Below, piece after piece: positions 60,960-64,000 of a DNA stretch of 64,000 nucleotides. Made by a program: the position numbers and the translations under genes. The notes beneath the pieces were generated by a model. It worked only from the letters and a program-made list of their open reading frames with translations, did not search any database and was not told the origin of the DNA. Numbering within the stretch: position 1 is the first letter of the stretch; the number at the start of each line of letters is the position of its first letter. The stretch is from the NCBI GenBank assembly GCA_964634885.1, contig CAZWLN010000005.1, positions 113,046 to 177,045 on the forward strand, given 5' to 3'. This stretch comes from DAINRZ01 sp964634885 (GTDB taxonomy: Bacteria; Bacteroidota; Ignavibacteria; Kapaibacteriales; UBA2268).

Positions 60960-61793
60960 ATGAGAAAACTAATCATAATCTTCGCTTCAGTCCTTGTACT
61001 TCTATCATGTGATGACAATTCAACTAACGGGAAAAATGACGATGGAGACGGTTATTATGATGACGGTAAACCGGTAATCTACGCAATTTATCCGGACACA
61101 CTCAAAGTAAAGGACAGGATAGTAATTTCCGGCAGGAACTTCGGTACTGACCGCGGCTCAAAAGGCAAGGTACTGTTCGACAGTACGGAAGCAGCCGGGT
61201 ATCTTTACTGGAGCGACACAGACATCATTTGCAAGCTGCCTCCAAAGGCCTTTGACGGGAAAATTTACGTCCTGCACTACAATTCCTTGTCCAACGGCTA
61301 TCCATTTAAGGTAAACATTACCCCCTGGGAGAAACTCGAACTGTTGTCTTCATTTTCCGGGCTTAAAGTTACAGTTACCCTGTTCAATGAAGACTCATTA
61401 CATAAATTCGAAAAAACATACACCAACCTCTCATTTCAAAACGGCTCCATCTATTTTAACAATACAGATGTCGAAAGAAGGCTGGATTTTGATAGGAGCA
61501 GTTTTACGATAAAATACTGTGTTCTGGAGTCCCTTACTGTCAATGGCCCCTCGTCTTTGCCCTGTGGTGATTACCCCTGCTCGAGGACCTATTATTACCC
61601 GAAATTCCAGGCTATACCTCTTATATTTTCAGATAATAATACTTACATTTTCGAATTGTCCGGCAATATTGGCAGCAGCTATGCCTTAATCCAGGAATAC
61701 AGGCCTGACAAGGACAATAACTGTATTAAAATTTCTGAAAACAATGAAATGACGATTAAAGGTAAAATTCGCCTGACAATTACTGTGAACTGA
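60960..61793 (+). CDS. lipoprotein with one IPT/TIG domain
   Basis: 277 residues with lipobox VLLSC (Cys17), an Asp/Asn/Gly-rich spacer, then one IPT/TIG immunoglobulin-like domain (about 40-120): VIYAIYPDTLKVKDRIVISG and RNFGTDRGSKGKVLFDSTEA, ending SNGYPFKVN. The C-terminal ~150 residues are a beta domain of unknown family (PSSLPCGDYPCSRTYYYPKF, IPLIFSDNNTYIFELSGNIG) with three Cys. The following gene has the same order of parts and a similar C-terminal domain, so both are surface-exposed paralogs. The 207-bp upstream gap holds no gene or terminator that I can see. Confidence 0.8.
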   Translation: MRKLIIIFASVLVLLSCDDNSTNGKNDDGDGYYDDGKPVIYAIYPDTLKVKDRIVISGRNFGTDRGSKGKVLFDSTEAAGYLYWSDTDIICKLPPKAFDGKIYVLHYNSLSNGYPFKVNITPWEKLELLSSFSGLKVTVTLFNEDSLHKFEKTYTNLSFQNGSIYFNNTDVERRLDFDRSSFTIKYCVLESLTVNGPSSLPCGDYPCSRTYYYPKFQAIPLIFSDNNTYIFELSGNIGSSYALIQEYRPDKDNNCIKISENNEMTIKGKIRLTITVN

Positions 61794-61895
61794 TCTTTGG
61801 GGTGAAAACCGTTATGGAATTTGTGATGAATAATTTGAAAATAAAACTATATTAACATAAAGAATGAAAAGACTGCCATGAAGGAGTTAGTAATT

Positions 61896-62954
61896 ATGAA
61901 AAAATCAATGATGTTGCTTCTGTTCGCCTTTATCATGGCTTCATGTGGCGAGAGCACAACCTCAGTCGTACCAGACAGCAGTAAAAAACCTGCGATTGTA
62001 AAAATTAATCCGGACTCGGCCAGGGCTGGTGATGAGATCATCATTACCGGGAAAAATTTTGGCAGCGAACAGGGCGATTCCGGACACGTTTACTTCAATG
62101 GTATTAAGTGTACGGAATTCCATTACTGGAGCGATAAAACCATCAGCTGCATAGTACCTGGAAAAGCTGCCGACGGCTATATATACGTCGAACAGGACAG
62201 TCTCAGGTCCGAAGGCTATCCTTTCAGGTTCCTCTCCTCAAAAGGCCTTAAACCGGTTATTAATAGTACCATACCTGAGGTCGTCAGGACCGGAGACGAA
62301 ATCATCATCTCAGGCAGGTATTTCGGATCTGACCGCGGCAAATCCGGTCATATCTATTTCAATGATGTTGAGTGTACCCAAATCACTTTCTGGAGCGATA
62401 CAAAGATTCTCTGCATTGTGCCGGAAAAAGCACGGGACGGCTATATATACATCGAACAGGACAGCCTCAGGTCCGAAGGCTTTCCATTCAAGCCTGAACT
62501 CACTCCTTTCCAGAGACTGTTCTATAAAAAATCATTCAAAATCACTATTTCAGGTTCAGTTACCAATATTCCTTATGATTTCAACTATACTCTCGAGGAC
62601 CAGATTTTTAACGACAGCATTATTAACAAAGGCGGCTATAATATTGTAATTAACAAGCAAAACTTCAGCATCGTATCCATGGGTATTAAGACATATTCCA
62701 GGAGCGAAGCTTCTCCTTCTCCATGCGAGGAATATCAGGACCACTATAATTATTTTCCGACTGCAAAGGAAATTCCGTTAATATCTTCCGACAACGGCAG
62801 AATTGTATATGAGAAAACAGGCTATCTCGGACCATACATGTGTGTTGGAGTAATTTACAGAGAGCAAACCCACAAAACCGGTAGTTGGTGTGAAAGAGCC
62901 GATTACTACTATGGAGATGGTATGACCGGTACAATCAGGGTTGTGATTGAATGA
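61896..62954 (+). CDS. lipoprotein with two tandem IPT/TIG domains
   Basis: 352 residues from the ATG at 61896, since AAGGAG ends 9 nt upstream; the ATG at 61878 would precede the signal by six residues. Lipobox IMASC (Cys17). Two IPT/TIG domains (about 30-110 and 120-200) are near copies: each has a GDEIIISGRxFGSxxGxSGH-like run and ends EQDSLRSEG(Y/F)PF. The DNA coding gaacaggacagtctcaggtc is also near-identical (62190 and 62453), so the duplication is recent. A C-terminal domain of about 135 residues resembles that of the neighbouring gene (SPSPCEEYQDHYNYFPTAKE, GRIVYEKTGYLGPYMCVGVI). Function unknown. Confidence 0.8.
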   Translation: MKKSMMLLLFAFIMASCGESTTSVVPDSSKKPAIVKINPDSARAGDEIIITGKNFGSEQGDSGHVYFNGIKCTEFHYWSDKTISCIVPGKAADGYIYVEQDSLRSEGYPFRFLSSKGLKPVINSTIPEVVRTGDEIIISGRYFGSDRGKSGHIYFNDVECTQITFWSDTKILCIVPEKARDGYIYIEQDSLRSEGFPFKPELTPFQRLFYKKSFKITISGSVTNIPYDFNYTLEDQIFNDSIINKGGYNIVINKQNFSIVSMGIKTYSRSEASPSPCEEYQDHYNYFPTAKEIPLISSDNGRIVYEKTGYLGPYMCVGVIYREQTHKTGSWCERADYYYGDGMTGTIRVVIE

Positions 62955-63237
62955 TCCGTGGGGTCTCACGGCGGCCGGTTCGCTTTTCAAAGGGCCACAG
63001 CCCGCAATTCGCGTTCATCTTGTGCCTTCGGGCGCAATTGTGACGGGCTTACCCCCAGGAAACACAACCTTTACCATTTTCCTCATGTATTGACAATAAT
63101 ATGAAAGACAGTCATTCAATCATACCGAATGCCGCTGATACTTAATATCATTCCACAAGAAAATGGCGCCTTACTCCAAATGCCCGGGTAAAGAAGAGAC
63201 AGGGATGGAACTCCCCGCTAACAGTAAAACAATGGCG
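62955..63237. other. intergenic region
   Basis: These 283 bp between two convergent lipoprotein genes hold no recognised gene. The first ~110 bp are GC-rich with short imperfect hairpins (ccgtg...cacgg at 62956-62971) but without a T-run; the rest is moderately AT-rich. Confidence 0.5.
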
Positions 63238-63726
63238 CTATTTAATATTGATCTTACCGTTATTAATCTTGATTGTTTTTGCGTTCGTTGCGTTCTTGAT
63301 GTCGGCGTGGAATGACCCCACCCAACTGTTATCGGTAACGGTTGTGAGGGTAATTTCACCTTCGGGGAAGTAATTGAAGGTGTTTTCAGGCGTGCCGTCG
63401 CTGAGGGAGATCTGCCCTTCGAAATTGGCGACGTTGTATGTGCCTGCTCCGCTGCCCTTGTCATTGATTGACAGGACCAGGGTATAGGTCTTTGAGCCTG
63501 ATTGCATTATGGCGCTAATATTCCTTTGTGTAAACGAATCGGTCGGCACTTTGGTAAATATCACAGTACAGGCTGCGAAATCGAGTGTCAACGAGTCGGT
63601 GACTTTGGCAGTTACCTTTGTGCAGTTGTTTGTGGGATTGGTACTGTCATCATCATCGCAGGAGATTATTAGAAGAGAGAAGAAGAGAGCTGAGAGAGTC
63701 AAAAGCGTCAATCTGAACTTAAACAT
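63238..63726 (-). CDS. small lipoprotein (DUF6252-like beta-sandwich)
   Basis: 162 residues from the ATG at 63726, which has GGAGG 5 nt upstream; a start at 63738 would precede the RBS. Lipobox LIISC (Cys about 23) followed by an Asp/Thr-rich spacer. The rest is a beta-rich domain (TLDFAACTVIFTKVPTDSFT, AGTYNVANFEGQISLSDGTP, FNYFPEGEITLTTVTDNSWV) ending in KTIKINNGKINIK; this pattern recalls the DUF6252/Spy-adjacent Bacteroidetes lipoproteins. Function unknown. Monocistronic, with an AT-rich promoter region to the right. Confidence 0.7.
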   Translation of the reverse strand: MFKFRLTLLTLSALFFSLLIISCDDDDSTNPTNNCTKVTAKVTDSLTLDFAACTVIFTKVPTDSFTQRNISAIMQSGSKTYTLVLSINDKGSGAGTYNVANFEGQISLSDGTPENTFNYFPEGEITLTTVTDNSWVGSFHADIKNATNAKTIKINNGKINIK

Positions 63727-63839
63727 CTGAGCCTCCAAAATAATATTATTAATAAGTGAAATTAGCTAAATTATTCCAATTATTAAAGTTAAATTTTCTT
63801 GCGTGAGGATATAAATTCCGATTTTTTTGGGGAAGGCCG

Positions 63840-63960
63840 GGATGGGGTGGTCAAGTTTATCAAGTTAATCAAGTTCGTCAAGTTAATAAAGTAAGAAGAA
63901 GCAGAGCTATAGCAGTTTTCCCCTTCCTGGATAAGGAGGGGGGTAGGGGTCATAAGCGTT
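63840..63960 (+). repeat. composite intergenic repeat, third cluster
   Basis: A run of 9-10-bp units (caagtttat, caagttaat, caagttcgt, caagttaat; 63850-63893) is followed by a hairpin CCCCTTCCT-GGAT-AAGGAGGGG (63920-63941) and a G-rich tail. Same order of modules as at 42304-42925, with sequence drift in the hairpin arms. Confidence 0.75.
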
Positions 63961-64000
63961 AACTTAAGATTTGGAAATTATTATTTTTTTTATTACATTT

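Noticed and set aside
1..64000. tRNA, rRNA or riboswitch genes
   Set aside because: I looked through the intergenic gaps by eye and found no TpsiC-loop/acceptor pair, rRNA-like stretch or known riboswitch core; a covariance search would be the decisive check.

Overview
The window reads as a chromosomal segment of a diderm, flagellated bacterium of the Bacteroidota/Chlorobi side of the tree, most like Ignavibacteria or Candidatus Kapabacteria (inference). Evidence: proteins with type IX secretion (T9SS) C-terminal sorting domains (33970-36087, 49535-51712), an Omp28-like/DUF6029 pair, several OmpA-C lipoproteins, one with a PorE-like layout, many lipobox lipoproteins and small outer-membrane barrels, together with a true flagellar filament cluster, which typical Bacteroidetes lack. 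I saw no rRNA, tRNA or CRISPR array.

Layout. 1-5.3 kb (+): the end of an unknown protein, two outer-membrane proteins and a VWA-OmpA protein. 5.4-10.3 kb (-): pyrE, a VWA-OmpA lipoprotein carrying a 17-copy 24-bp minisatellite, an O-methyltransferase, an MCE/MlaD protein and ssb. 10.4-14.6 kb (-): flagellin behind a sigma-28-type promoter, then fliS, fliD, flaG, a FliT-like chaperone and a FlgM-like protein, closed by a terminator. 14.6-21.6 kb (-): a five-gene envelope operon (PorE-like lipoprotein, class A PBP, FAH-family hydrolase, two surface lipoproteins). 21.7-24 kb: aat, transaldolase, adk. 24-25.7 kb: a DUF262-DUF1524 nuclease. 25.8-31.2 kb: an ECF sigma / anti-sigma-barrel / barrel operon flanked by two paralogous TPR proteins. 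31.2-33.5 kb: a hybrid 7TM-PAS histidine kinase. 34-38 kb: an IgGFc-binding-domain T9SS cargo and an M14 carboxypeptidase.

38-42.3 kb (+): a small lipoprotein, a duplicated DUF4389 protein, a polycationic NlpC/P60 hydrolase and ettA. 42.3-46.3 kb: two large blocks of composite intergenic repeats surrounding an XRE regulator/membrane protein pair with a 21-bp phased operator array, a cupin and a radical SAM protein. 46.3-49.2 kb: a GT4 glycosyltransferase divergent from an LCP-like protein. 49.5-53.8 kb is AT-rich and holds a T9SS cargo and a complete EcoRV-type restriction-modification system (predicted target GATATC). 53.9-63.7 kb: a CPBP protease, Omp28/DUF6029, gltX, an NtrC-type regulator and three surface lipoproteins, two with IPT/TIG domains.

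How it fits together: most genes serve the cell envelope (peptidoglycan synthesis and anchoring, lipoproteins, barrels, T9SS cargo), interspersed with housekeeping genes and two DNA-defence loci. The features I consider most worth a second look are the sigma/anti-sigma-barrel/TPR module, the phased operator array, the composite intergenic repeat family, the polycationic NlpC/P60 protein and the EcoRV-like system.
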